NCBI GenBank assembly: GCA_033763835.1
Contig: JANRJS010000012.1
Coordinates: forward strand, 1 to 64,000
Source of the DNA: JAPKYZ01 sp033763835
GTDB taxonomy: Bacteria; Acidobacteriota; Terriglobia; Bryobacterales; Bryobacteraceae
Direction of reading: 5' to 3'
Length of the DNA stretch: 64,000 nucleotides
A program made the translations under genes and the position numbers. Below are positions 36,822 to 45,358 of this stretch, one piece after another; position 1 is the stretch's first letter, and each line of letters opens with the position of its first letter. Below the pieces are notes generated by a model. The model did no database searches, had not been told where the DNA came from, and worked only from the letters and a program-made list of their open reading frames with translations.

Positions 36822-38633
36822 ATGGATTCCACCATCGCCGCCCCCGTAGCCGTCGAGACCTTGGGCGGCTGGCGGCGATTTTTGGCTTTTTCCGGGCCCG
36901 CTTACTTGATCAGCGCGGGCTACATGGACCCCGGCAACTGGGCCACCGATCTCGAAGGCGGCGCGCGCTTCGGCTACCGGCTGCTCTGGGTGCTGGCGGC
37001 GGCGAATCTGATGGCCCTGTTGCTGCAGACTCTTTCGGCGCGGCTGGGGATCGGCGCGGGCCGGGATCTGGCGCAGTGCTGCCGCGAGAACTATCCGCGC
37101 CCGGTAGCGATCGCGCTCTGGCTGCTTGCCGAAGGCGCGATCGCCGCCTGCGACTTGGCCGAAGTGCTTGGAACGGCCATCGGATTAAAGCTGCTTTTCG
37201 GGATACCGCTGGCGGTGGGCGTGGTCTTGACGGCGTTTTCGACGCTGGCCATTCTGTCGCTCTCGCGCTACGGAATCCGGTTGATCGAGCGTCTGGTGTT
37301 AGCTCTGGTATCGCTGATTGGCATCTGTATCGCGATCCAGATCGCGATGGCACGGCCCGATTGGGGAGCGGTGGCGCTGGGCCTGCGTCCACAGCTCGCG
37401 CCAGAAATGCTGTTTGTCGCCGCCGGAATGCTTGGGGCGACGGTGATGCCGCACAATCTCTACCTGCATTCGGCGCTGGTGCAAACGCGCGCCATCGGGC
37501 AGTCGGCGGAGTCGAAAAAGCGCGCGGCGAAATTTAACTTGCTAGACTCGGCTCTCGCCCTGAACGCCGCGTTTCTGGTCAACGGCGGATTGCTGGTGCT
37601 GGCAGCGGCGGTTTTCCACGCGGGAGGCATTGTCGTAACCGAGATTGCCCAAGCCCACCGGTTACTCTCGCCGCTGCTCGGGACCGGGCTCGCCGGAGTA
37701 CTGTTCGCCGTCGCGTTGATCGCCGCCGGGCAATCTTCCACGGTAACGGGGACGATGGCAGGTCAAATCGTGATGGAAGGATTCCTAAACCTGAGGCTGC
37801 GCCCGTGGTTGCGGAGCTTCGTCACGCGAATGGTCGCGTTAGTGCCCGCGTTAGCGACGATTTGGTTCGCCGGAGAAGGCTCGACTTATCAATTACTTAT
37901 CCTCAGTCAAGTAATCTTAAGCTTACAATTGCCGTTCGCCGTCATCCCCCTCGTGCGCTTCACCTCGGAGCCGGGGCGCGTCGGCGAACTCCATAGTCCC
38001 GGTTGGCTCAAGATTCTCGCCTGGGCCTGCGCGGCACTCATCGTCTCTTTGAATGTGTGGCTTCTCACCCAAACGATTCCACCGCAGGTTCTAGTTCCTC
38101 TTGGTGTTCCGCTATTGGCGCTTCTTGGTTACCTTGCGACAGCGAAGCCCGCAGGCCGTACAGCCACTCTCCTCCGCCCCGCACCCGTCGCAGAGCCGTT
38201 TTCCCGGCCCGTTTACGCGACGATTCTGGTGCCGCTGGACCATTCAAATCTGGATCGCGAGGCGTTAACTCACGCCTTGGCGCTCGCCCGCAGCCACGGA
38301 TCGCGCCTGCACTTGCTGCACGTCGAAGAGAGTGTTGCCAGCCTGGTCTACGGCGAACAGGCGCGGACTGCCGAGGAGGCCGAGGGCGCCGATTACTTGC
38401 GATCCATCGCCGACACCATCGCACGGGAAGGTGTCCCGGTTACGTCCGAAGTGGTGTATTCGGGACGCCCCCGGGAAGAGATCGTACGAGTGGCCCGCAA
38501 CGTGAAGGCCGATCTGGTGGTAATGGGAAGCCATGGACATAAAGGCTTTAAGGACATACTGTTCGGGACTACCATTAATGCAGTACGTCACCGTTTGGGG
38601 ATTCCCGTTCTCGCCGTCACCGCCGGCGGTTAA
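36822..38633 (+). CDS. mntH: Nramp divalent-metal transporter fused to universal stress protein domain
   Basis: This 603-residue fusion imports Mn2+ or Fe2+ with protons. The transporter half (about 1-445, eleven helices) has the TM1 motif MDPGN (Asp36) and the TM6 motif VMPHNLYLHS (Met-Pro-His at 209-211), which line the metal site. Residues about 460-600 form a UspA domain (ATILVPLDHSNLDREAL) with the ATP-binding pattern G-x2-G-x9-G-T in GSHGHKGFKDILFGT, implying a nucleotide-binding cytosolic tail. GGAGA precedes the ATG. The promoter holds an 18-bp palindrome. The UspA tail may tune transport to energy or nucleotide status; that is inference. Confidence 0.94.
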   Translation: MDSTIAAPVAVETLGGWRRFLAFSGPAYLISAGYMDPGNWATDLEGGARFGYRLLWVLAAANLMALLLQTLSARLGIGAGRDLAQCCRENYPRPVAIALWLLAEGAIAACDLAEVLGTAIGLKLLFGIPLAVGVVLTAFSTLAILSLSRYGIRLIERLVLALVSLIGICIAIQIAMARPDWGAVALGLRPQLAPEMLFVAAGMLGATVMPHNLYLHSALVQTRAIGQSAESKKRAAKFNLLDSALALNAAFLVNGGLLVLAAAVFHAGGIVVTEIAQAHRLLSPLLGTGLAGVLFAVALIAAGQSSTVTGTMAGQIVMEGFLNLRLRPWLRSFVTRMVALVPALATIWFAGEGSTYQLLILSQVILSLQLPFAVIPLVRFTSEPGRVGELHSPGWLKILAWACAALIVSLNVWLLTQTIPPQVLVPLGVPLLALLGYLATAKPAGRTATLLRPAPVAEPFSRPVYATILVPLDHSNLDREALTHALALARSHGSRLHLLHVEESVASLVYGEQARTAEEAEGADYLRSIADTIAREGVPVTSEVVYSGRPREEIVRVARNVKADLVVMGSHGHKGFKDILFGTTINAVRHRLGIPVLAVTAGG

Positions 38634-38660
38634 CCAGCCATGCGCGGCGGCGTTGACACG

Positions 38661-38670
38661 GACACGTGTC
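38661..38670. repeat. 10-bp palindrome within GACACG repeats
   Basis: In the 125-base gap after mntH, GACACGTGTC is a perfect palindrome at 38661-38670. GACACG occurs directly before it (38655-38660) and again at 38676-38681. It could be an operator or part of a weak terminator; nothing shows which. Confidence 0.3.
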
Positions 38671-38758
38671 GCCGGGACACGGCGAAGGGCGGATAACTCT
38701 GATAACTCCTTTCGATTCATACCTAAAACTGGTGAACGGCGTGCAATAAGAGGGAGCG

Positions 38759-39232
38759 ATGTTCGCGATTTTCGGCTGGCTACTGTTCGCGGCGACACTG
38801 GAAAAGCTCGCATTAAGCGAGATGACCGACAAATCGACCGAGATCGTTCGGGCTAGGGTTGGCAACTGTGCGGGGGTTCGGCGGGGCGGCGCGGTGTACA
38901 CCACCTGCCAGCTCACGCCACTCGAATGGTGGAAGGGCGCGGCCAGACCGTCGATCACCGTCCGGCAGAGCTTCCCCGGCGGTCCGTTCCTGAAAACCGG
39001 CGAGGAGATGGTGTTCTTCCTGTGGACGGGCCCGAGCGGCATTGCTCAGGTAATGGGGTTGACGCAGGGCATGGTCGGGATCGAGCGGAGCGCGTCCAGC
39101 GAGCCGATGGCGGTGCGGTCGCCGATCCGCGACCGGCTGCTCGATTCGAATGGTAAGCCGACGTTCGACGACGGGCTCGATATGCCACTGGCCGAATTGA
39201 AGCGCGCCGTTACGTCAAGGAGCGCGCAATGA
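38759..39232 (+). CDS. Small exported protein of unknown function
   Basis: This 157-residue protein begins with a hydrophobic segment (MFAIFGWLLFAATLEKLALS) consistent with a signal peptide. Two Cys residues (in GNCAGVRRGGAVYTTCQLTP) could form a disulfide. The rest is strand-rich (LEWWKGAARPSITVRQSFPGG; GEEMVFFLWTGPSG). I recognise no family. GAGGGAG stands 4 bases before the ATG. Its stop overlaps the next gene's ATG (ATGA), so it is translated together with the metalloprotease and may be its chaperone, propeptide-like partner or inhibitor; this is inference from position only. Confidence 0.78.
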   Translation: MFAIFGWLLFAATLEKLALSEMTDKSTEIVRARVGNCAGVRRGGAVYTTCQLTPLEWWKGAARPSITVRQSFPGGPFLKTGEEMVFFLWTGPSGIAQVMGLTQGMVGIERSASSEPMAVRSPIRDRLLDSNGKPTFDDGLDMPLAELKRAVTSRSAQ

Positions 39233-41667
39233 AGCGGCTGGCGGCGCTCGTGCTGACGGCGGCGGCGATTCCCGCTTTCGGCTATTACCACTTCCTCCGT
39301 TATCAGAACCGCGACGGGCGGTGGGTGCCGCTGGCGCAGAGGTTCGACCTGAACGCTCTGCCCAATAAGACGGTCCACTTCTTTCTGACCAACGACCAGC
39401 CCTCGGCGATGGCGGCGGGCGATTCTACGGCGCGGCTGCTATCTCAACTCCGGGCGGCCGCGCGTCACTGGAACGAAGTCGAGACTTCGGAACTACGGTT
39501 GCGATTCGGCGGAGTGGCCGCACCCGGGCTAACGGCCGGGACACCGGGCATCGACGTGATCTTCGACGAACTGCCGCCGGGAGTGATCGCGGTAGGCGGC
39601 CCGACTTCGGTGGGCGAGCCGGGGCCGGGCGGTTCGTTCGTCCCGATCCAGCGCTCCACCGTGATCCTGCCGCGCAGTATGACCGAGCTTCCGAGTTGGA
39701 GCGAAGCGACATTCCTTACCCTGGTTCACGAGTTAGGCCATGCCCTGGGTTTGCAGCACTCCTTGGCGTCGAGCGCGATGGCCACGCGCGCCACCCGCGC
39801 GGTGACTCGCGGGAATCCGCTGGCGGCCGACGACATCGCCGGGCTTTCGGTTCTCTATCCGACACGCGCGTTTCAATCGAGCCTGGGATCGCTCTCCGGC
39901 CGGGTGAGCATCGCGGGCGCGAACGGCGCGGCGCTGGCGAGCGTAGTGGCGTTGAATCCGCATGGCGCGGCGGTGGGGGCGCTGACCCACGCCGACGGGA
40001 CTTACCGGATCGACGGACTGCCCCCGGGGCAGTACATCGTTTACGCCCACCCGCTGCCGCCGCAGCAGACCGGCGAATCCTCGCCCGCCGACATCCGCTA
40101 TCCGCTCGACCCAGACCGGAATCCAGTGTCCCCGTCGCCCGCGTTCGACTTGCAGTTCTTCCCCGGCGTTCGCGAAGCTTCGTCCGCCGGCGCGATTCCG
40201 GTTACCGCCGGGGCGGTAGTGGAAGGCGTCAATTTCAACGTGTTCCGCCGGACGAACGCGCCTTCGGTGTTTAACGTAATCACCTATGGGTTTCCCGGAC
40301 AAATCGCCATTCGCCCCGCGCCGGTGAACCAAACCGGATCCCGCAATTATTTCGTCGCTACGGGGAATGGGCTTATGTCGAACGGTTCGACCGTCTCCGG
40401 CTTACGTGGAAGTGTGCTGGGCGGCGCGACGACGGTGACGGGTATTCGCGGTTATTCGACGGGCTTCTTGCAGTTCGATTTGGGCTTTAGCGAACAGAGC
40501 GGTACGGGCCCACGCCACTTTGTGCTCTCAACGCCCACCGACGTGTACGTCCAGCCGTCCGCTTTCGCCCTGACGAAGCGCTTGCCGCCGCAGATTGCCA
40601 GCGTCGCGCCCGCGCCGGAAGCCGGCCCGCGCGCGGTGGCGGTGACGGGAACCGGCTTGTCGGCGAACTCGACGATTCTCTTCGACGGCCAAGTGGCGCC
40701 GTTGCGGAGCTTCGACGAAACGGCGGGTCGTGCGATCGTTTCCGCGCCGTCCGGTTCGGCCGGGCAACGCGCGGCCGTGGTGGCGATCGCCGACGGTCTC
40801 AATTCCGCTTGGGTGCAGGGCGACGACGGTGTGACGCAGCCGCTGGAAGGCAGCGACGGCACGGTGAACGTGTCGCCGTTAAGCTTGCCCGCGGGCGCCG
40901 ACGCCATGGTCGAGGTGACCGGTTTCAATACCTCGTTCGCCGACGGCCAAGTCTCGCTTGGGTTCGGATCGAGCGACATTTTCGTGCGGCGCATTTGGAC
41001 GCTTTCGCCGAACCGGCTGCTGGCGCAAGTCTCGATCTCCGCGCAAGCCGCCGTCGGCCCGGTACCGGTGACCGCCGTGAGCGGATTGCAAACTATGAGC
41101 GTACCGGGCGGATTTACGGTAACTGGCGCGAATCCGCGTCAGCCCACGATTTTTGTTTCCGCGTCAAATCCGCACACCGGGGTGGCGACGGCCGCGCCGG
41201 GAACCGCGCTGCTGTTGCAGATGGCGAACGGCAACGGCGGTACGGTTTCCGCAACGCTTGGTGAGCGTCCGGTAGCGGTCGCCGTCCCCGCTCCTGGCGT
41301 CTTAGTCGTTCAGATTCCGGCTGGAACCCCGGCGGGTCCGGCGGTACTGCGCGCGCAAATCGGCGGTGAGTTCGCTTTGCCCATCGTGGTGCAGATCGAG
41401 GAACCGCTTCAAATCGCGCAGCCGCCCGCCGAGGCGAGGATCGGGGAAACACTGACGTTGACGCTAAACGGGCTGGGCGAACACAACTCTTTGATTCGTC
41501 CCAGGGTTTCGGTAACGATCGGCGGTGTCGAACATCTGGCTACCCTCAATGCGGCGGCGTCTACCGTATCGGTCATCGTACTGCCTTCGGTTCCGGCGGG
41601 CTCCCAACCCGTAACCGTGACCGTCGACGGGCGGACCGCCAATGGCGTGAGTGTCGCGATTCGATAG
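39229..41667 (+). CDS. Secreted matrixin-like zinc metalloprotease with IPT/TIG-like domains
   Basis: This 812-residue exported protein (signal MKRLAALVLTAAAIPAFG) has an N-terminal catalytic domain. The zinc motif HELGHALGLQHS (His167, His171, His177; Glu168) is the metzincin/matrixin form HExxHxxGxxH, followed by a plausible Met-turn (Met184). A carboxypeptidase-regulatory-like domain follows at about 220-280 (LSGRVSIAGANGAAL; PPGQYIVYAHP). Then come several IPT/TIG-like immunoglobulin modules to the C-terminus. It may digest extracellular protein. It overlaps the small exported gene upstream by 4 bases. Confidence 0.88.
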   Translation: MKRLAALVLTAAAIPAFGYYHFLRYQNRDGRWVPLAQRFDLNALPNKTVHFFLTNDQPSAMAAGDSTARLLSQLRAAARHWNEVETSELRLRFGGVAAPGLTAGTPGIDVIFDELPPGVIAVGGPTSVGEPGPGGSFVPIQRSTVILPRSMTELPSWSEATFLTLVHELGHALGLQHSLASSAMATRATRAVTRGNPLAADDIAGLSVLYPTRAFQSSLGSLSGRVSIAGANGAALASVVALNPHGAAVGALTHADGTYRIDGLPPGQYIVYAHPLPPQQTGESSPADIRYPLDPDRNPVSPSPAFDLQFFPGVREASSAGAIPVTAGAVVEGVNFNVFRRTNAPSVFNVITYGFPGQIAIRPAPVNQTGSRNYFVATGNGLMSNGSTVSGLRGSVLGGATTVTGIRGYSTGFLQFDLGFSEQSGTGPRHFVLSTPTDVYVQPSAFALTKRLPPQIASVAPAPEAGPRAVAVTGTGLSANSTILFDGQVAPLRSFDETAGRAIVSAPSGSAGQRAAVVAIADGLNSAWVQGDDGVTQPLEGSDGTVNVSPLSLPAGADAMVEVTGFNTSFADGQVSLGFGSSDIFVRRIWTLSPNRLLAQVSISAQAAVGPVPVTAVSGLQTMSVPGGFTVTGANPRQPTIFVSASNPHTGVATAAPGTALLLQMANGNGGTVSATLGERPVAVAVPAPGVLVVQIPAGTPAGPAVLRAQIGGEFALPIVVQIEEPLQIAQPPAEARIGETLTLTLNGLGEHNSLIRPRVSVTIGGVEHLATLNAAASTVSVIVLPSVPAGSQPVTVTVDGRTANGVSVAIR

Positions 41668-41673
41668 CCGTCC

Positions 41674-44600
41674 CTAAGGCTTGCTCTTGCTCAGCTTCCG
41701 GAAGTACTCGGCGACCGCACCGGCGTAGCCCGCGGGCATGCGATCCGAAGAAGCGGTGCGAGCCTGACCGCCCTGGCCTTCCTCCATCTGCCGCCGCAGT
41801 TGCAGCTCGAGCGCTTCGAGCGACGGCAGAATCTGCGTCCGCATCTTATCGACGAGCGCCGGATTGCCGGGGAAGCGCGCGGGATCCAGCCGCTGCATCT
41901 CGGCGATGAGACGGTCGATTTCGGCGCGCGTTTCGGGGTTAGCGCCTAACTGCTCGCGCAACCCGCGCAGTTCGCGCAGGCTATCCGTGTAGGCGCGTTC
42001 GATTTGCGCCTGTCCGAATTGTTGCTGCGGGACGGCCCGGTCGCCCACTTGCGGGCGGTAGTCGCCGCGATTCATCGCCGAAAACTCGCGCATACCGCGC
42101 TCTCCGCCGTCGCCGCGCTGGTCGCCCGATTGTTGAGCGCCGCCCTGCATCCCACCGCCTTTTTCGGAACCCTGACCGCCTTGTTGAGCGCCTTGCTGGC
42201 CTTGTTGCCCGGCCTGCTGTCCGGGCTGACGGCCGCCTTGCTGGTTACCTTGCTGGTTTCCCTGCCGGCCGTTCCCCGACATGGCGTTCATCTGACGGCG
42301 CAGTTCTTCGAGTTGCGAAAGCGCCCGCTCTTGACGGCCCGATTGCGCGGACTGCTGGGCGTTCTCGCCGCCGCGCCGCGCCGCGTCCGAAACTCCTTCG
42401 GCAAGCTTGTCGAGCGCGTTGGTTACTGTTTGCTCGCGATTCCAGGCGTACGCGCCCAGCCCCCGGCGCAGCCATTCCGACATGAACTTCATCTTCACGC
42501 CCAACTCCTCCTGCTGGAGTTCGCCGAGCGATTCCCGAAGCTTGTTCGAAGCGCCGCGTTGCGCGCCTTGCATCGATCGCGCCGCCGCTTGCAAGTCGCG
42601 CTCCAGGTCCTGGAAATCTTTCATGATGCGCGTCTTCTCTTCGGCCATTTGGGCGTTCTGCTGCGGCGTAGTGCGCTGGGCCTGCTGGTCCATCTGTTCG
42701 CGCGTCTGCGCCTGTCCGAACTGCCGCTTAAGCTTCTCGTTGAACGCGCGTTGCTCGGCGGCGAGTTTCTGCGTGCGATCCGCGAGTTCGCCAAGTTGCC
42801 CCGATGTTTGCTCGCGGCGCGCGCCGGAGAGCAGATTCTTCGCGTCCTCGAGACGTTCCGCCGCCCGGCGAGCTTCGGTGTCGTCGCGTTGCCCGTTCTG
42901 GTTCGCCCGGCGCATATCTTCGGCGGCCTGCTGCATTTGATCGAGCGCTCGCCGTAATCGAGGGTCCGACTGCGCTTGGCCGGAGCGTCCGGAAGCCATG
43001 CTCGAAAGGCGCTGCTGCGTGGCGGACTGTTGACCGCCTTGGCCCGATTGTCCGGATTGTCCGCTCTGCTGGCCCTGTTGCCCTTGCTGGCCCGCCTGTT
43101 GTTGGCCCTGCTGCCCCTGTTGGCCCTGTTGCCCAGATTGCGATTGCGCGCTCTGCTGGCCTTGTTGCTGCATGCGCTCCATCTGGCGCTTCAATTCCTC
43201 GACCTCGCGGCGCAGCATCTCCTGCTGCCAGCGCTGTTCCGGAGTCTGCGCTTTGTTGCGCTGCGCCTGGGCGAGTTCCTGTTGGCGGCGCGCTAGCGCT
43301 TCGAGTTTCTGCAACGCTTCGTCGACTTCGCGCTGCCGGTCTCCGCCCGACGACGCCGATTGTTGGCCGGTCTCGTACTGGTTCTTTTCGGTGTCGAGTT
43401 CGAGGTCGAACAACGACTCGAGATCGCGCCCGCTTTGCGAGCCGCCGCCACCGCCTCCGCCCGCGCCGCCGAAGGCGACTTGAATTTCCTTGAACCGCGC
43501 CTCGGCGCGTAACAGATGCTGCAGCGCCTGCTGCTCGTGAGGCAGAGCTTCTTTCCACTTCTGGCTCTTGAGCGCTTCCGCCGCGGGGCCCATCGCCTTC
43601 GATGCCGCTTCCATGTCCTTGGCGAACGCCGCGAACGATTCCGCGGCGCCCGAAAGCTCGCGCGCCCGCATGCGTTGCGCGAGCGTCAGGGCTTGCGCTT
43701 GCAGCTTCGCCTGTACTTCGTTCAAGAACTTCGCGTCTTCGGCGGCCTTTTTCTTGTCGCCCGACTTGTCGCGAATCTCGTTCCAAGTGGCCGCAATAAT
43801 TTCTTTCTGCCGACGGGCGATCTGGTTCTGGTCGCCGCCTTCGCCGCCGCCCCCGCCGCCGCCCGACTGCTGCGACTGCGAATACTCCCGCTCGAACGGC
43901 TGCGCTTCGAGGAAATGGATATCGGTGCGCGCCGTACTCCGGGCGTCTTTCGCGGTCGCATAAACGCTTACGACGTCGCCGGGCATCAGCTTAAACTGCT
44001 CGAGTTCGAGCAGCTTCGTCCCGGAGGCCGTCTTCGCTCCGCGGGTGGCGATGGCGACGGTCTTCTCCTCGCCGCCGTTCACCGAGTAATGCAGAGCCAT
44101 CTCGCGTAATCCGAAATCGTCGTCGCCGGTTACCTCCAGCGTCACTTCTTCGATGGGGCTCACCTTCAGATCCCGGCCCGGACGCGAGAGCTTTACCGTC
44201 GGCTCGCTTTCCTTCTGCGCTTCGATGAAGTAGTCGTCGGTGAGGCGCACGTTCTGCGCCCGCTCGACGGTGGCGATGTGATACGTACCGTCCTTCTTGA
44301 CCGGCACCATGGCGCGCGCAACGTTCGAGGCGTCGGTCTCGATCTTCGTTTCCTGCCCGTCGATCGAGATGAGGCCGTTCTTCAGCGGCCGGTCCATCGT
44401 AATTTCGAGTTGCGCTTCCGTACCTTCGATCGCCCGCAAGTCGCCGCCCGGATCCTCGACTTCCGGCGTTTGCCCGGTCCACTTGGGGTAGTTGTAGGTG
44501 ACCCGGATTTTCTTCACCGATGGAAGGTCGGCAACGCTCAGCTTGAACTCCTTGGAACGGATGCCGTTCGCTTCGACGTAGTAATCCACCTCTTCGGCGA

Positions 44601-45339
44601 GCGAGGAGAACAGGAACTCGAAGCCCCCGCCGGTGGCGGCGGGGATCATCGGCGCCTCTTCCCACTTCGTCGTGCCCTTGTAGCGGGCCTTAAGCCGCGC
44701 GGACGCGGATTGGAATCCGACGAGATTCGCGGCGATGACCTGGTCGGCCTTGCGGCGCACGATCTTGTCGCCGGGCGTCACTTGGATGTCGTAGAAGGGC
44801 GACGCGCCCGCTTTGGGAGTACCGCCCCACAGCAGGGCGGCGCCGTGGCCCATGTAGCCCGGACCCGCGAGGATCAACCACGCGAGAACGCCGAGGGCGG
44901 CGAGCGACGCTCCGCCGAATCCGGCCAGCCGGACGGGCGTGAACACGCGCTCCGGCGCGACGTTCTGCGCGACGTTCATGGTGCGCTTGGCGAGCAAATC
45001 GACGAACGGCGAGGGTTCGCTTTCGACGCAGGTCACCAGTTGCTGATTGAACTCGGGAGCCGCCGCCTCGGCGCGTTGCGCGGCGCGCTTTCTGGTAACC
45101 GCCAGCGCGGGCACGACGATCGCAAACGCTACGGCGAACGCGACGGAAAGAAACAAGAGCGTGCGCGACCAGGTGAGGCTCGTTTCCGAAAATGCGAACC
45201 GGTCCGCGATGGCGACTAACGCGATGGTCGCGACGAGCGCGCACACCGCCGCGATGGCCGCGCCTTGCGCCAGCGCGCCGAAAATCAGGCGCCGGCGCAT
45301 CCGGTCGAGGTACGCGTTCAATTGATCCAGTGGTCGCAT
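41674..45339 (-). CDS. DUF4175-type membrane protein with long Gln/Gly-rich coiled coil
   Basis: This is a very large (1221-residue) protein, the last of the MoxR operon. Two N-terminal helices (about 20-80) anchor it in the inner membrane. Ig-like strand-rich repeats follow to about residue 500. A charged coiled coil with Gln-rich linkers (runs of QQGQQGQQ and QSGQSGQ) fills the C-terminal half. This layout matches the DUF4175 proteins of Alphaproteobacteria and Acidobacteria, of unknown function. I chose ATG at 45339, which has GAGGAG upstream, over an in-frame start 19 codons earlier. It is probably a structural partner of the VWA proteins. Confidence 0.85.
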   Translation of the reverse strand: MRPLDQLNAYLDRMRRRLIFGALAQGAAIAAVCALVATIALVAIADRFAFSETSLTWSRTLLFLSVAFAVAFAIVVPALAVTRKRAAQRAEAAAPEFNQQLVTCVESEPSPFVDLLAKRTMNVAQNVAPERVFTPVRLAGFGGASLAALGVLAWLILAGPGYMGHGAALLWGGTPKAGASPFYDIQVTPGDKIVRRKADQVIAANLVGFQSASARLKARYKGTTKWEEAPMIPAATGGGFEFLFSSLAEEVDYYVEANGIRSKEFKLSVADLPSVKKIRVTYNYPKWTGQTPEVEDPGGDLRAIEGTEAQLEITMDRPLKNGLISIDGQETKIETDASNVARAMVPVKKDGTYHIATVERAQNVRLTDDYFIEAQKESEPTVKLSRPGRDLKVSPIEEVTLEVTGDDDFGLREMALHYSVNGGEEKTVAIATRGAKTASGTKLLELEQFKLMPGDVVSVYATAKDARSTARTDIHFLEAQPFEREYSQSQQSGGGGGGGEGGDQNQIARRQKEIIAATWNEIRDKSGDKKKAAEDAKFLNEVQAKLQAQALTLAQRMRARELSGAAESFAAFAKDMEAASKAMGPAAEALKSQKWKEALPHEQQALQHLLRAEARFKEIQVAFGGAGGGGGGGSQSGRDLESLFDLELDTEKNQYETGQQSASSGGDRQREVDEALQKLEALARRQQELAQAQRNKAQTPEQRWQQEMLRREVEELKRQMERMQQQGQQSAQSQSGQQGQQGQQGQQQAGQQGQQGQQSGQSGQSGQGGQQSATQQRLSSMASGRSGQAQSDPRLRRALDQMQQAAEDMRRANQNGQRDDTEARRAAERLEDAKNLLSGARREQTSGQLGELADRTQKLAAEQRAFNEKLKRQFGQAQTREQMDQQAQRTTPQQNAQMAEEKTRIMKDFQDLERDLQAAARSMQGAQRGASNKLRESLGELQQEELGVKMKFMSEWLRRGLGAYAWNREQTVTNALDKLAEGVSDAARRGGENAQQSAQSGRQERALSQLEELRRQMNAMSGNGRQGNQQGNQQGGRQPGQQAGQQGQQGAQQGGQGSEKGGGMQGGAQQSGDQRGDGGERGMREFSAMNRGDYRPQVGDRAVPQQQFGQAQIERAYTDSLRELRGLREQLGANPETRAEIDRLIAEMQRLDPARFPGNPALVDKMRTQILPSLEALELQLRRQMEEGQGGQARTASSDRMPAGYAGAVAEYFRKLSKSKP
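43030..43165 (-). repeat. Gln/Gly codon repeat tract inside DUF4175 gene
   Basis: About 45 codons of near-repetitive CAG/CAA and GGC/GGG triplets encode units of the type QQG and QSG in the coiled-coil part of the large membrane protein. Such a tract is prone to length change by slippage and may be flexible in the protein. Confidence 0.75.
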
Positions 45340-45358
45340 AGGACTCCTCTCTTCATCT

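Noticed and set aside
38653..38682. TTGACA at 38653 as a promoter for the small exported gene
   Set aside because: No acceptable -10 element lies 16-18 bases downstream.
42004..42957. Leu-rich 317-codon plus-strand frame that resembles a membrane protein
   Set aside because: The Leu and Ala runs are the complement of Gln/Glu codons in the coiled-coil gene; this is an artefact.
43030..43165. Short regular repeats considered as a CRISPR array
   Set aside because: The period is 3 bases within a coding frame, with no spacers and no cas genes nearby.
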